This document shows positions 23,234 through 35,700 of a stretch of 64,000 nt of DNA, in pieces (within the stretch, counting starts at the first letter, position 1; each line of letters starts with the position of its first letter). Below the pieces are notes generated by a model. That model was not told where the DNA came from. It did not search any database and saw only the letters and a program-made list of their open reading frames with translations. This stretch comes from an uncultured Bacteroidales bacterium (lineage in GTDB: Bacteria; Bacteroidota; Bacteroidia; Bacteroidales; Bacteroidaceae): assembly GCA_902799355.1 (NCBI GenBank), contig CADCAG010000009.1, positions 1-64,000 on the forward strand, in the 5' to 3' direction. The position numbers were made by a program, and so were the translations under genes.

Positions 23234-24151
23234 CTATCCGAACCAGTGCTGGTCGCTACGCTGCTGAACCTGCGAGTTGAGACGCGCTTGCATCTCGGCA
23301 ACGCGCTGTGCCAACTCCTGGTTGCGCTTGGTGAGCCGCGTGTTGACCTGGCGCATCTTTTCCACCTGTTCGATGAGATGGGTCTTCTCGGGGTCTACAT
23401 AGCGAGCCTTGTAGCGGCGCGAAGCCACCACGCAACGCCAGATGATGAACGACAGCAGCAGAAAACTGACAAGCTGGATGCCCAGCGTGACGATACCACT
23501 CTTGCGAATGCCATGGTTCAACTTGCTCATCATGACGGTGGCATCCTCCATCGTCACGTCGGCAAAGAGCACGCCAACGATACGGCCGCTCTTGTCGGTG
23601 ACGGGAATGGAATAGGTGCACATGAGCACGTTGAGCCCACCTTCGCCGACATACGCCTCCGTCCACTGGCGCTGACCAGCTATAGCCGTCTTGTACCAGT
23701 CGCGCTGGGTATAGTCCAGCGACGGGATGTGCGTGCGTATGTGGGACTTGCCCGTACGCTTGCCCTTGTTGACGATGCTGGGCTGGTCGTCGTAGGTATA
23801 GGGCAGGAAGAGTCCGTTGCGTCCCTTGTCCTTGTAGTAGTTGGGGACGAAGGCCACGCCGACGCCGACGATGTGCGGATTGACCTGGATGATGCGAGCG
23901 GCGATGCTATAACTGGTCTCGGGAGTGCCCAGCGTCAGGTGGATGCTGTGCTCCGCATTCTTCAGTGCCGTCTCCACCTCTGTCTTTACCGTAGCGACAC
24001 GCTGACTTTCCTGCATGTCGCGCTGGGCCTTTGCCAGCAGTTCGTTGCGTGCGCCATTGCGCGCCATAAAATACTGCGCTGCTCCTAACACCTCTATGAT
24101 AATGGCGGCAGCAACAATCAGCGTGAGAGAGTATCTGCTAATCTGTGTCAT
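23234..24151 (-). CDS. Membrane sensor-like protein with dCache domain and no output domain
   Basis: A 305-residue inner-membrane protein. TM1 is at about 8-28, a periplasmic dCache_1-like sensor at about 35-205 (PYTYDDQPSIVNKGKRTG..., DYTQRDWYKTAIAGQRQWTEAYV, LMCTYSIPVTDKSGRIVGVLFADVTMED), TM2 at about 213-237, and then a charged coiled coil (about 250-295). The Cache motif DWY...W matches sensors of SpoIIE/RsbU phosphatases and chemoreceptors, but here the chain ends after the coiled coil, with no HAMP, kinase, cyclase or PP2C domain. It is the last gene of the surface operon (18-base gap). Signalling by coiled-coil contact with another protein is the likely mode (inference). Confidence 0.75.
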   Translation of the reverse strand: MTQISRYSLTLIVAAAIIIEVLGAAQYFMARNGARNELLAKAQRDMQESQRVATVKTEVETALKNAEHSIHLTLGTPETSYSIAARIIQVNPHIVGVGVAFVPNYYKDKGRNGLFLPYTYDDQPSIVNKGKRTGKSHIRTHIPSLDYTQRDWYKTAIAGQRQWTEAYVGEGGLNVLMCTYSIPVTDKSGRIVGVLFADVTMEDATVMMSKLNHGIRKSGIVTLGIQLVSFLLLSFIIWRCVVASRRYKARYVDPEKTHLIEQVEKMRQVNTRLTKRNQELAQRVAEMQARLNSQVQQRSDQHWFG

Positions 24152-24169
24152 GGTTGGTTAAAGAGTTGA

Positions 24170-25909
24170 TTACTTGTTGTCGACGACCTTTCCCTTCTCA
24201 GGGTGCTTGTACCAGTCCTTAGCCTGTGTATGGTCACTGGCCCAGATGCTGAAGTCCGGATAAGCCGCGTTGACACGCGTGCGCTCGGTAGGCCACTGCC
24301 ACTTGCCAGGGATGACGATGCCGTGGGGGTCGGTACCTGCTGCCGAGACGTGGAGCATGTAGAAGTCGTGCTCATAGGCTCCCTGCATCTCTTTTCTGAC
24401 CTTGGCACCGAGTACGAAGGAACACGTCTGGAAGTCGAAGCCTGCAGGTTTCTTAACGGTGGCCTTGAAGGGTTCAACGGTGCGGGTACCGTTACCCGTG
24501 TTGACCATCTCACCCGAGCTGGCGTTCATCAGCTTATGCAGTTCATTGGCATCCTGTGAATGATCGCCCTCTGCAAAGACAGGCTGGTAATCACTTATCG
24601 ACTTGCCATTCTTATTCTCGAAGCCCAGCCACAAGTCGCGCGTAGCACCCAGTGCCACGATGGTTATCTCGAGCATAGTGGGGTCGTCGGCCTTCTCGTT
24701 GACCTCGATGACGCAGTCGTTCATGTCGTAGTCGCAGCGGTCTTCACCCTCCATGGTATTGTCTTCCCAGGCATACGTCCACACCTGCGGTATGGTGGGC
24801 TCAGGCTTGACGGGGACAACGGTAGCCTTCTCAACGCGGTCCTGTCCGTAGGGCATCCAGTAGATACGGTCGTTATAGTCCCAGTCGTCGCCATCCTCGC
24901 AGGCCACAAAGACATAGCCGTTGAGCATAAACACCTTGACACGCTGTCTGCCGGTCTCGTCGAAAGGATTCATGCCACGTGCCAGATGGAGCTCGAGGAT
25001 GTCGCCGCCCATGAACTCCGTGATGTTCTTGTTGCCGTCGCGTGCATACAGGTTATGACCTGTCAGGGCATACGAGTTCTTCACTTCCTGCTTGGGGATG
25101 TCCTTGTCCAGGTAGCTGTCTACGATGAGGTAGCGCTGCATATTGTCAGTCTGTCCCTCAGGGTACCAGTCGTACCAGATGTTGTCCTCGTCGCTGCCAT
25201 CGCCGCTGATGAAGTGCAGGGAGAGGCTATAGGTGCCATAGGGGTTGCGACGCACCTGTACCGTATTGAGGTATTCGGAAGCACCAACCAGCGAGCTGTT
25301 GTCTTGGCCGTCGGGCAGAATCTTACACACCGCACTGCGGAAGCTATAGAAGTCTTTGATGGTCTCCTCAATATAGACGGGCGGGTCGATGACGAAGTCA
25401 GTGCCGAAAGCATCAGCAGCGCGGTGCAGGGCAGGAGCCTTAGCCTGTTCGGAAGCGTCGTCGAACGACAGCGACGTGTCCTCACCAGGGGTGAAGGGGC
25501 GAGCGATGCACTGTCCGTCCTTGGTGATGCAGGCAGCATATAACTGGTTGGCAACGGCAGGCGCGCGGAACGTCATGGTCACCGTCTGGTCGTTGGTGAC
25601 AGACTGCACAGCCAACAGGTTGGTGACGTCGACATAGGGGTTGCCATCGAGGATGGTCACCTGTGCGATGTTCTGCAGGGTTGCATTGGCAGTAACCTTG
25701 ATGCTATACTGCTGACTCATGGTCCAATCCTGTTGTCTGTCGATGGTGATGCCCAGCTGTCCCTCGGCATAGCGGATGCGGTCGTCGTCAGTCACGCTAT
25801 AGGGCTTCTTGAGAAAGTCGTCAGCGTCTTGCTTACAGCTGGTCAGCATCGTGATGCTACCCACCAGCAACAGGGTGGCAAGCATCCATAAAGATTTGTT
25901 TTGTCTCAT
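24170..25909 (-). CDS. LruC-domain (DUF4842) lipoprotein
   Basis: A 579-residue lipoprotein: signal MRQNKSLWML... with lipobox MLTSC (Cys25). The C-terminal part is the LruC/DUF4842 domain: WTYAWEDN...DRCDYDMNDCVIEV (about 380-410), FENKNGKSISDYQP, and the final PGKWQWPTERTRVNAAYPDFSIWASD. The acidic DYDMNDC stretch looks like a Ca-binding motif. Family members are surface proteins of unknown role. It is the third gene of the operon headed by the giant protein (27 bases after the preceding gene). Confidence 0.82.
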   Translation of the reverse strand: MRQNKSLWMLATLLLVGSITMLTSCKQDADDFLKKPYSVTDDDRIRYAEGQLGITIDRQQDWTMSQQYSIKVTANATLQNIAQVTILDGNPYVDVTNLLAVQSVTNDQTVTMTFRAPAVANQLYAACITKDGQCIARPFTPGEDTSLSFDDASEQAKAPALHRAADAFGTDFVIDPPVYIEETIKDFYSFRSAVCKILPDGQDNSSLVGASEYLNTVQVRRNPYGTYSLSLHFISGDGSDEDNIWYDWYPEGQTDNMQRYLIVDSYLDKDIPKQEVKNSYALTGHNLYARDGNKNITEFMGGDILELHLARGMNPFDETGRQRVKVFMLNGYVFVACEDGDDWDYNDRIYWMPYGQDRVEKATVVPVKPEPTIPQVWTYAWEDNTMEGEDRCDYDMNDCVIEVNEKADDPTMLEITIVALGATRDLWLGFENKNGKSISDYQPVFAEGDHSQDANELHKLMNASSGEMVNTGNGTRTVEPFKATVKKPAGFDFQTCSFVLGAKVRKEMQGAYEHDFYMLHVSAAGTDPHGIVIPGKWQWPTERTRVNAAYPDFSIWASDHTQAKDWYKHPEKGKVVDNK

Positions 25910-25936
25910 TGTTGTTATGTTTTATGTTATTATTCT

Positions 25937-26710
25937 TCAGAACGAGAGGGTGACCTCCTTGCTGTCACCCGCAGCGATGGTGAGTGACTGCTTGAACGTA
26001 TATACCCCACCCTTCTGGGCACTGTAGTAGCGCACATGGGGAGTCTCGCCGGCACTGGTGAGGAAGACGGTGAAGGGCTGGCCTACCGTTCCCACGCCAC
26101 GACAGTCGTCGCCCACGAAGACTGCCACGAAGTCGTCGTCGCTGGGGGTGAAAGGAGCAGTGTCGGGCAGCTTGACTGTCAGGTCGCCCTGTACGGGATA
26201 GCGCGAGCTGCCCTTTATCAGCTGCGGTACGAAATCTTCGTCGATGCCATAGGTGATGTCGGACGCAAAGGTCTGTGTGGCGCTCAACTTAAACAGATGA
26301 TGAATCTTGGCGGCATAGTAGCACAGCGAGAACGACACGTCGCGATCGGTACTGTTGCCGTCAATCTTCAAGACGAAGTAGCATTTACCGCTGTCGGACT
26401 TGTGAAGTGGGGCAGGCTTGGCACGGCACTCGTCGCCGATGAGCACCGTCATCATGTCGTCGTCACTAGCGTAACGTGCCAGCTGCTCTTCGAGACACAC
26501 CATGATAAACATCGAACTCTCATACTTCGACGGGTCGGGAGCTTGCCATGTGGGCACGGGGTCGTTGGCCATCATGTCAATGGTCCAAGACGGTTTCTCC
26601 ACTGGGGCAAAAGAAGAACCCTCCAACTTGTCGCCATCATCGCTGTCTGACGAGCAGCCCCACAGCATGGTGAGGACTGCCAGCAGCATACAATACTTTC
26701 CTATTTTCAT
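25937..26710 (-). CDS. Lipoprotein with two tandem GDxCRG-type beta domains
   Basis: A 257-residue lipoprotein: signal with lipobox LWGC (Cys19). After a linker come two copies of one domain: SDDDMMTVLIGDECRAKP...YFVLKI...SFSLCYYAAKIHHLF (about 82-155) and SDDDFVAVFVGDDCRGVG...FTVFLT...RYYSAQKGGVYTF (about 190-245). The same pattern, x-GD-x-C-RG followed by a strand and then an aromatic strand, occurs twice near the C-terminus of the giant protein encoded just upstream. Its ATG overlaps the giant gene's stop by 4 bases (26707-26710), so the two are translationally coupled. Function is unknown; a partner or anchor of the giant protein is plausible. Confidence 0.7.
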   Translation of the reverse strand: MKIGKYCMLLAVLTMLWGCSSDSDDGDKLEGSSFAPVEKPSWTIDMMANDPVPTWQAPDPSKYESSMFIMVCLEEQLARYASDDDMMTVLIGDECRAKPAPLHKSDSGKCYFVLKIDGNSTDRDVSFSLCYYAAKIHHLFKLSATQTFASDITYGIDEDFVPQLIKGSSRYPVQGDLTVKLPDTAPFTPSDDDFVAVFVGDDCRGVGTVGQPFTVFLTSAGETPHVRYYSAQKGGVYTFKQSLTIAAGDSKEVTLSF

Positions 26711-29700
26711 TTGATTACTTGTTTATGTCCGTTATAAATGTAAACACCACGCTGGGTGGGAGTATTCTGTAACTTGATGCCCTGCAGGGTGTACCAGCCA
26801 TTCTGCGGCAACTGGTTGACAGCCACGAAGCTGATTGTCGTGGGCGCAGCAGGGGTACCCTTGATGCCGTCGGCCTCGTAGGTCATCACCTCGCTCGTGG
26901 CGGCAACGATGTCGCCCTGGCGCTCGATGGCGAAGGTCAGCGGTGTGGCGCCCTCGCCCTCGATGGTGAGGAAGAAGAGCTGGTCGCTGTCAGTCATCGC
27001 CTCCTGACTGCCTACCACCTCGCCATTGGCATAAGCCACGAGGCGGTCGCCGTCTTCGAGGGTCACGCCATCGACCTTGGCAACCATGTTCATGGTGGTG
27101 GCGAAGCGTGACGCCTTGCTTGTAGAGCTGCTGATGTCGATGAAGGTGGTACCTGGCTCATAGTACGGATAGCGGAACGAGCTGCTGCCCTTGCGCTGGC
27201 GGAAGAGCATGTAGCCCTCGCCAGGCTTCATATACTCCAGGGTGCCGAGCCACTCGCCACCGCCTGCGCCGTCGCTGGCAAACATGGCAAACTCGTGCTG
27301 GTTCTTGAGGACGTCGCCAGGAGTAGCCTCGTTAAAGTACTCCGTGAGCGCCGTAGAGATGGGCAGGTTCACCATCGGCGTGTAGCCAATGCTGTTCCAT
27401 CCCTCCTTGACATGGATGGTGCGCTGCTCGGGATCTCTGAGACTCGTACCCCAGATGTCGATGACGTGGTATTCCTGCACCTTGACACGGTAGCAGTATT
27501 CGGGCGACAGGCTCACCTCACCGATGTTCTTGTTGGAATTGCTCAGCCACTTGCCATTCTTGAAGACCAGCGTGAGGTCTTCCGAGTCCTCAGTCATGAT
27601 GTCGCCCTCCTGCCACGGGAATGCGTTGAGCACAGACGACACACGACTCAGAGCGGCGTTGTTGACATTGTATGATACCCAGTTCCAGCCCTCTTCCAGT
27701 ACCATCTTCTGCAGGTACAGGTCGTTGGCATCCATTATGATGGGATTGTCGATGCTACCCACGATGGACTGGTCGCCAAACTTGATGCTCTCGGAGGTCG
27801 TCAGCTGCATGGTCTTGCCCGTGCGGTGGTGCCACAGTCGGAAGAACAGCGGGGTAGCCGCAGTGGTATTGTCATAGATGGTCAGGTAGATCATGCTACG
27901 TCCTGTCTCGGCATCGTACTTCACATAGTTGCAACCCATGCAGCGGCCCGTCTCGTCGAAGACACCTACTCTGTCGCGCGAGTCGGTAACGATGGTACCT
28001 CCGACATAGACCTGCCCGACGACATTCATCGAGTAGCGCATCTGGTCGGATCTGACAACCCAGTAAGGAGGCTCACCCTCGACAGTGATCTCTAACAACA
28101 GGGCTTCCGAGAGACCATTCTCGTCAGTCAGGTAGATGATGTGGTCGTAGTTGCCCACATTGACATCCTTGCTGATGGTGAAGGTCACCACGTCTTCGCC
28201 TTGTGCCTCGACGATGTCACTGGTCTTGTCGAGGGTCATCCAGCGAGGCAGGTTCTCGATGGTATAGGTATGCGGTGCACCACTCTGGTTGATGATAGTG
28301 AGTCGCAGCTGGTGTTCGAAGCCAGCATCCAGCGTCTCCTTGCAGCGCTTGTTCAACCAGGTCAACGGGTTGCGGTTCACGAAGAAGGTCTCCGTCTTGG
28401 GCGACGCCATGTAGTTACCGTTCCTGTCGGGGATATCGGAAATGGTGACATAGATATTGCGCTTGTTGATGCGGCGGTCCATCTCGTCGACGTTGACCAT
28501 CAACTGGTTGTCGCGACCCACAAAGCTGAAGTTCAGGTTGCGCAGTTCCTCATAGGCCTGCACAGGTGCGCCATTGTTTCGGTCGACGCGAGCCAGCAGC
28601 TCGTCGACAGGATCAACGAAGATGGTGTCGCGCTTCTCGCTCTCATTACCATCGTCGTCATACTTCACCACCTTGCTCAGCACATAGGGTTCGAGGGTAA
28701 GTTCACCACTCTTCTGGCGCTCCTGATGGTCGAAGTCGACATAGGTTATCAGACCTTTCTCCTTGCCGCCAGGCGACTTGGTGCTGTAGCGGTGGATGAG
28801 CGTGAGGGGCAGTGCCTGTCCGAAGAGTGTCAGACCATCGATATAACCCGTCAGGGCATTCTTCTGTCTGATGAGGTCGCTGTTGATACCCTCTTCCTGC
28901 CATACCATATTGCCCAGGTAGAAGCGAGGTCCCGTCATGCCGCCCAGCGAGTCAGTAGAGAACTGTGCCTTCAGCAGGTTGTCCACATAGATGCTGGCGA
29001 CTTGGCGCTCGCGGTTGACAGTCATAGCATAATGGTGCCATGCGTCGTCGCAGAGGTTGTCGCCCAACGTATACTCGTTGCCGTTGGTACGATATTTCAG
29101 AGTCTTGCCCTCGATGCCGATGAAGAACTTCTCCTTGGCATTGACGTCTGTCTTGTTGCCAGAACCATTGCAGAGCAGTGTGCCATCGTGCTCGTTGGTC
29201 TTAAACCAGAACATCAGCGTATAGTCTTTCTCATCGTCACGAGACAGGAAGTCGCTCTTTACCTGCACGCCCTTAATCTTCTCGGGGTCCTGAGGCTGCG
29301 TCTTGTCGAACTTCAGCGACATACCCCTTGGCTGTGCCCACGAGGCACCCTCCAACAGCAGGTGAGCACCCTGTGCATAGTCGCTGGCATAGTCGCCCTT
29401 ACCCTCATTCATCGGGTAGTAGTCTACCAGTCCCTTCTCGTAACCCGTCAGGAGCATGTTGCCATAGCTGTTGAGCGTGATGAGGTCGAGGGCACGGTTC
29501 CACACACGACCCTGCAACATACGGCCCTTGAAGTAGCTGCGGATGGAGTTGCCCTGCTGCTTGTTGGCACCAAAGATGAGCGTTCCATAGCCACTATAGA
29601 CCACATTCGAGAGCGAGTCGTCGAGGTTCTTGCTATAGATGTACAGCATCCTACGTTCGTTGTCGAGTACCAGTGCCACACGCTGGTAGCCCGTAGTAGC

Positions 29701-32700
29701 GATAGGTATCTGACTCTCCTTCTCCATATCGTCGACGACTGCCTTTAGCGTCTTATTCTTGGTAAGCCACAGTTCCAGGCGGTTGCCGTCGCTGCCATGC
29801 GAGAAGATAGGCATGTCCTCGTTGACATCATCGGGCTTGATCATCACCTCGACAGTCACATTCTTATCAGCAAAGTTGCGACGAGCCTCACTCTCGGCAT
29901 AGCCCTTGCCACCAAACTGCAGTGCAGGGGCTTCCTGGATGGCGCCTTCGTTGGTCTCGCCCTTCACCTCGAAGTTGGTGGTGGCCTGCAGGTAGTTACA
30001 CTCGATATTCTCGGAGAAGTTGAAAATGATGTTATCGCCTGCTTTCATGATGCCATCCTTGGGGTCAGCTCGACCAAAGAGCTGCGGACGACGGGTGTCC
30101 TTGACGCCGCTGAGCACCTTCGACGAGTTCGTCAGGAACGAATTGCCGTTTCTGCAGAACAGTACAGCACGCAAGTCGTAGGCTTTCTCCATCACCTTAC
30201 CCTCGCCAAAGAAGCGTGTGGTGATGTTGCCATTCTCAGGAATCATCTCCTTGGTACCGCTGGCAGCGGCATAGATGGTAGAGTCGGCATAGTAGCCGCA
30301 GAGGTTGGTCCAGTAGTCTTCGCCACGTGTCGACTCCTTATATTGGAACTCGATATGGTCGAAGTTATGCTGGTTCTTGTTGAAGCCGCCAATGATGACG
30401 GGCAGATACCAACCCTTCTCACTATCCTGCGGAGCGTCACAGTTCATGATCCACTGGTCGCCAGGTGTCGTGATAGCGATAGAGCCTGCTGTCTGCAGGT
30501 AGTGTACGTCGAAGGACACCTCCTGGAAGGTCTTGAGGTCATCAAGCGAAATGAGACCGATACGCAGTCCTGTGTAGTCGAACTCCTCGCTGGCATAGAC
30601 CTCAAGGGTTTTTTCGGTAACACGACCTGGCGACACCTCGACAGTGCGTGCATCACCAGAGAGGGGCACACCATCGATATACATCTTGGCACCATGAGGA
30701 TTCGCAAAATCGGATGAATAGAGGTTGAAGTACGGATGGGCAGCCTCGGGCTGTTCACTCTCGTTGGAGAGGAAGACCTTGAAGCGGGCGGGTTCGCCGA
30801 AGGGCACACCACTGATGCTCTGCTTGTCCATCTTGATGACGGGGTTCTCTATCTTCTTGGTACGCTCGTCCAACACTGTTCCTGGGTTGTGGAAGTTGGT
30901 GACGCGCTCACCCTCCCAAGGACGGCAGGTCGCTCCAGAACGGGTGCGATAGACGAAACTCGTCGAGTGGGTATAGTTCTTGAGGTCCATCTCGCGCTTC
31001 AGGTATTCGTAGTTATAGTCAGTCTGCGCGAAGAAGTTGTTGCTGACAAACACATCCTGTACGCCATAGCCGCTCAAACCTTCAGAGGCGGTCTTCACAC
31101 GATAGACGTCAACGTTCAGACTGCTGTTCTTATCCATGCTGATGGTGAAGGACTCCTTACGGCTGTAGGCAGTCGACTCGGTATGTTTGGGCTTCACATT
31201 GAAACTCATGGATGGCACCAATCCGAACTTGAAGGTGACACCTATGGCCTCCACCTCAACAGTCATGCGACCTGTCTCGTCACGACCCGTACCTGTGGCA
31301 CCCTGTGTGCCACCAGCCTTCGTGGACAATACGGAACTCAGAATCTTGGCTACCGTAGGACCGAGGATGGCAACAACACCCAGGGCGGTATCGCCTGCCG
31401 TGCTGTCAAAATAGCCTGCCGTCATCGGGGTGATGGGACTCACAAAAGAGCTGGTGTTGGAATAGTCGCTGGAGAACGACTCGCTATAGTTAAGCGAGGT
31501 GGCACCATCGATATCGAAGTTCTGCACCAGATCGGTGGCAGCCAACTTCTCCTCCTCGTTGCGGGCTATCATCTCCATCCATGCCACCATGATATTGTGG
31601 TAGCGGGCAACCTCGTTGACCAGCAGTCCGGACGTCTTGCCACTGGGCTGTATGACCTCGTAATCCACGCCGAAGTCGTCATGGTCAGGAGCCACCTTCG
31701 ACCAGTAGACCACCTCGCCAGTGGCATCAGCACGCTGCTGAGCCTCTTCCTTGGTGCCCGTAAACAGCAACGAACGGCACTGCTCCAGCAGGGAGGGGAT
31801 GAGCTGGTCGATGATATAATGTTGTGAGTGGATGAAATTCGACTTGATGACGGGACCATAGGTGATGACCTCGTCACGTACTAAGTGCAACAGTTTACCC
31901 TGGTCGTCAAGACCTTGGGCAATCTCTATCGCGCGACCAGCTTTCAGCTGTCCACCCATCTGGAGGAAGACGCTGTCAGGAATAGCACGAATGGCTGTGG
32001 CGGGCTTCACCACGATATTCTGCTCGACACCCATATACAGGTCGGCGTTGGCACCTACGAGGGTCTTCACACTACTCGTCGAGATGTCCTCGGTAGTGGT
32101 CATCGTATAGTTAAAGGCACGATTGCCACTGCCCGACCATACCAGGTCAATAGAGGTAGACAGGGAGTTGGAGGCAATGACATTGAAACCACCTACGCCA
32201 CCTGCACCCATCGGTGCTGCCACCACACCAGTAAAACTGTTCAGACCACTACCGGCACTGATGGTGAACGCCACGCCTGCATTCCACGACATATCCATCT
32301 GATAGGAGTACTTCAGCGTAGAACCCTTGCTCAGCGTAGCTTTCGACGCGCCTCCAGGTGGGTCACGCAAGATGTCTACCAGTTGTGGTGTCGAGTAGCT
32401 CAGGATTTCTTTGGCACCTTGTAGCTGCTTAATATTAAGTATGTACGCGCGCAAGGGAGCGGCCTCAAAGTAGGTGCCGTCCATCTCCAGCGTCATCGTG
32501 ACAGTGCGCAGGGCATCTTCACCTGTCAGCAGATAGGGCACTTGGGCAGCCTCCAAAAGGTAGGTACCCCGACCCAGACTGTCGAGTTGCAGCGTGTCCT
32601 TGTGGGTAGAGCTCACCATACCGTTATGAATGGTCACCACACCACCAGAGAGGTGGATGACGTCGATGGTGTCGCTCTTCGTGTTGTTATTATAGTAGTA

Positions 32701-35700
32701 CTTCTCGGTAGCGGAGATGTCCAGAGGATATTTACGATCAATGCTGAACACGGGGTAGCCGAAGGTGTACTTGGTCTCCAAAGAGTCTCTCTTGCCCACG
32801 GGCCAGTTTTTCTTCTTGACGGCATAGGCCAGCGCCAGCTTCTGATTGTCGCCTGCTAGGGTCTTGAAGTTGTAGTAGTGGTCACCAAAGTATTCGAAGG
32901 GTTCGAAGCCCTGCTGCTTATAGTCGATGAGCACTGGCGAGTGGTAGATGCGCTTATACTGGGCATGATAGTTGACGATGGCTGTCGTCACATCCACCTG
33001 CTCAGCGTTCTTCCACAGACCCTGGATGGTATCTGAGTGGGCCGTCAGCGAATCGGAGAGGTCGATGACATCGCCCACCTGTCCGTCCTGGAACAGCGTA
33101 GCATAGCCCTTGGCATTGATCTGCTGAATCTTCCACTTCACAGGAGGCAGAAGAACTTCATACTCACCTGTATGCTCGTCGGGCATTACCACCATACGGT
33201 TGATGGTGGTATGTACCTTCGTCTTGTACTCGTACTTCGTGTCGTGAGCCTGGTGCTTGAACTCCTCGTCGCGTTCTTTCTTGTTCTTGTCCTTGATGTC
33301 CCATACCAGACGTGAGGCGTTGTCGCCTTCCAAGACGAAGACCATCTGCAGATCGTCACCCAGATTGTTCTTCGAGAGGGAGTTGCCCAGAGGTATCTCG
33401 CCCTGGTCCTTACCACCTGCCACACGTCCGATGAGCTTCACGCGGGTGTCGTCATAGAAATAGATGCCAGCCTTGTCGGCAGTGATGGTATAGGCTTTCT
33501 GAGAGTCGGGGTCTTTATCGTTCTCATGATAGTAGCCACCACGATAGAAGATGTGGCCGTCCTTCACAGCCTGGATGCTGTCGTGGGCACCTGCCAGCAT
33601 GTGGAAGGAGAACTTACCCTCATGGTCAGTCACCACCTTGCCACCTGCATGGTGTACCTCATAGCCGTCGACGAGGAATGACACGCCCTGCACAGGAATG
33701 CTGGTACCATTATACTGCACATAGCCAGAGAACTTGACGCCCTTGGTCATCACGAACTCTACGTTGGCGACCTCATTGCCGCCAGGGGCTGTGCCAATGC
33801 TAATGGTCTTGTAGTCCGAGAAGCCGTTGAGGTTGGGAGCAATCTTGTAGTTGGTCTCCGTACGGTTGACATAGGGCAGGTCGTTGAAGATGAAGTAACC
33901 GCTCTCGTCAGTCTTGACAGTCTTGACAGTACCATCAGGATAGGTGGCGATAACCTCTGTGCCAGGAATACCTGTACCATCCGCAAAGTGGAAGAAACCC
34001 GAGATGTTGGCAGTCTGTACACACTGACCTGGCACTACCTTGGTATCGCTACTGGTACGTCCCTGACAGTCGTTCACACCACGTACCTTATACAGATACT
34101 GGTGGACGGGCGAGGTGGTCTTGTCCTCGTACTGGGTCTCTGACAGCTGACCAACAATCATTTCGAAGTTGTCGGGCTCCAGCACATCGCTACGCCATAC
34201 CTCATAATAATCTACAGGGTCATCCGTCAGGTTGGCCCACGTCAGCACCACAGAGCACTGCTGGGTCTGTGCGACGAGTGAGTTCTCGTCGATCTTACCC
34301 AGATTCTCATAATAGAAGGTGGGCAACTGAGGAGCGGTAGTACTGATATTCACCTGCGACTTGTCCTTCATGACGGGTACCACCTGACCGTCTTTATTCT
34401 TGGTCCAGTAGCCAGGACCTAACAGGCTGACCAGCTCATCGGCCGTCTTACCAATCGCATTGCCAATGGGGGCAGAAGCCATCTTGGGCACTGCCATTTC
34501 TCCCTTCAACTGCCAATTGCTGGTACCCAACCGTGCCACGAGGTCACTAGAAGACATTGACGTGGCATCAGTGGCTATGTGATTATAGCTCCAGTTGTTA
34601 TTCGTATCAAAGCCGAAACCATTCTGATTGTCGCGGCAAAAGCCAACAGCTTTGTAGTTCTCGTAAAGACCATTTTCCAAGCAATTGCTGATGTTGATGG
34701 ATGAATAGCTTGTATAAGCGGCAAAGGGAGCACAGTAGCTATTGCCACTGTTAGAACCTATGAGCTTGCCATCGAAAAGGCAATTGGTGATGGTGTTAGT
34801 GGCTGATGGATTATAGCCTATGAAACCAGCAACTCTTTCGCCAGCCCCCTTGATGGTAGCCGAAATCCAGCAATTGCTAATAACGCCATTGCCTTCAATA
34901 TTGCCATAGCCCACCAGTCCTGAAACGAAATTTCTACCAGACACATAACCTGTCACACGCAGGTTCTTGATGGTGTAATTCTTGACATACATGAAGGGCG
35001 CATAATAATCTGATGAGGTGAAAGAATTCAGATTCAGCGTATGACCATTGCCATCGAAGATGCCAGTATAGTGTGCTTCAAGACTGGTTCCTACTGCCTG
35101 ACCAATAGAGATGTCTGCAGCCAGCACGGCATTCACGCTCCTCTGACCTTTGGCATCTGATACCTTTCCAATAAAGGTATTCCAGTCTTGAAGGGATGAA
35201 ATGACGAAGTAATCGATATACTCGTTATATTCCTTGGTACTGTAGCAGTTGATCAAGGTAACATGGCTTTCGTTACGTGACCAGGTGGCACAGCCGTCCA
35301 CCTTGGTGCTGATTTCGGAGGGTGTGAAGAAACAGTTCTCCAGCGTTGCCTGACTTTCGTTCCAGCCAATGAAACCACCATTCATGTTGCAATCGGCACC
35401 CTTGAAGCTGCCATCAAACACGCAGTTACGGATGGTGAGCATACCACCGTAGTTGACACAGACGAAACCACCATTGGTAGCATCGCCATTGACCTTGCTG
35501 ATGAGTTCCATCGATGAGCGGCAGCCCTCAATGAGGACGACAGAGCCAGTCAACACGTGTGACACGAGACCACTGGCAAACTTTCTGCTAGTGGTAATAG
35601 AACCATTGGTGTGCAGGTTACGGATAACTGCATTACCTACATTACGGAAAGGAGCAATACGTTCCATGTCGCCATTGTTCACGTTAAAGGTCAGCGTGTG

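Noticed and set aside
28141-29748. 535-codon open frame on the plus strand
   Set aside because: Antisense shadow of the giant surface-protein gene, whose domains are clear on the other strand.
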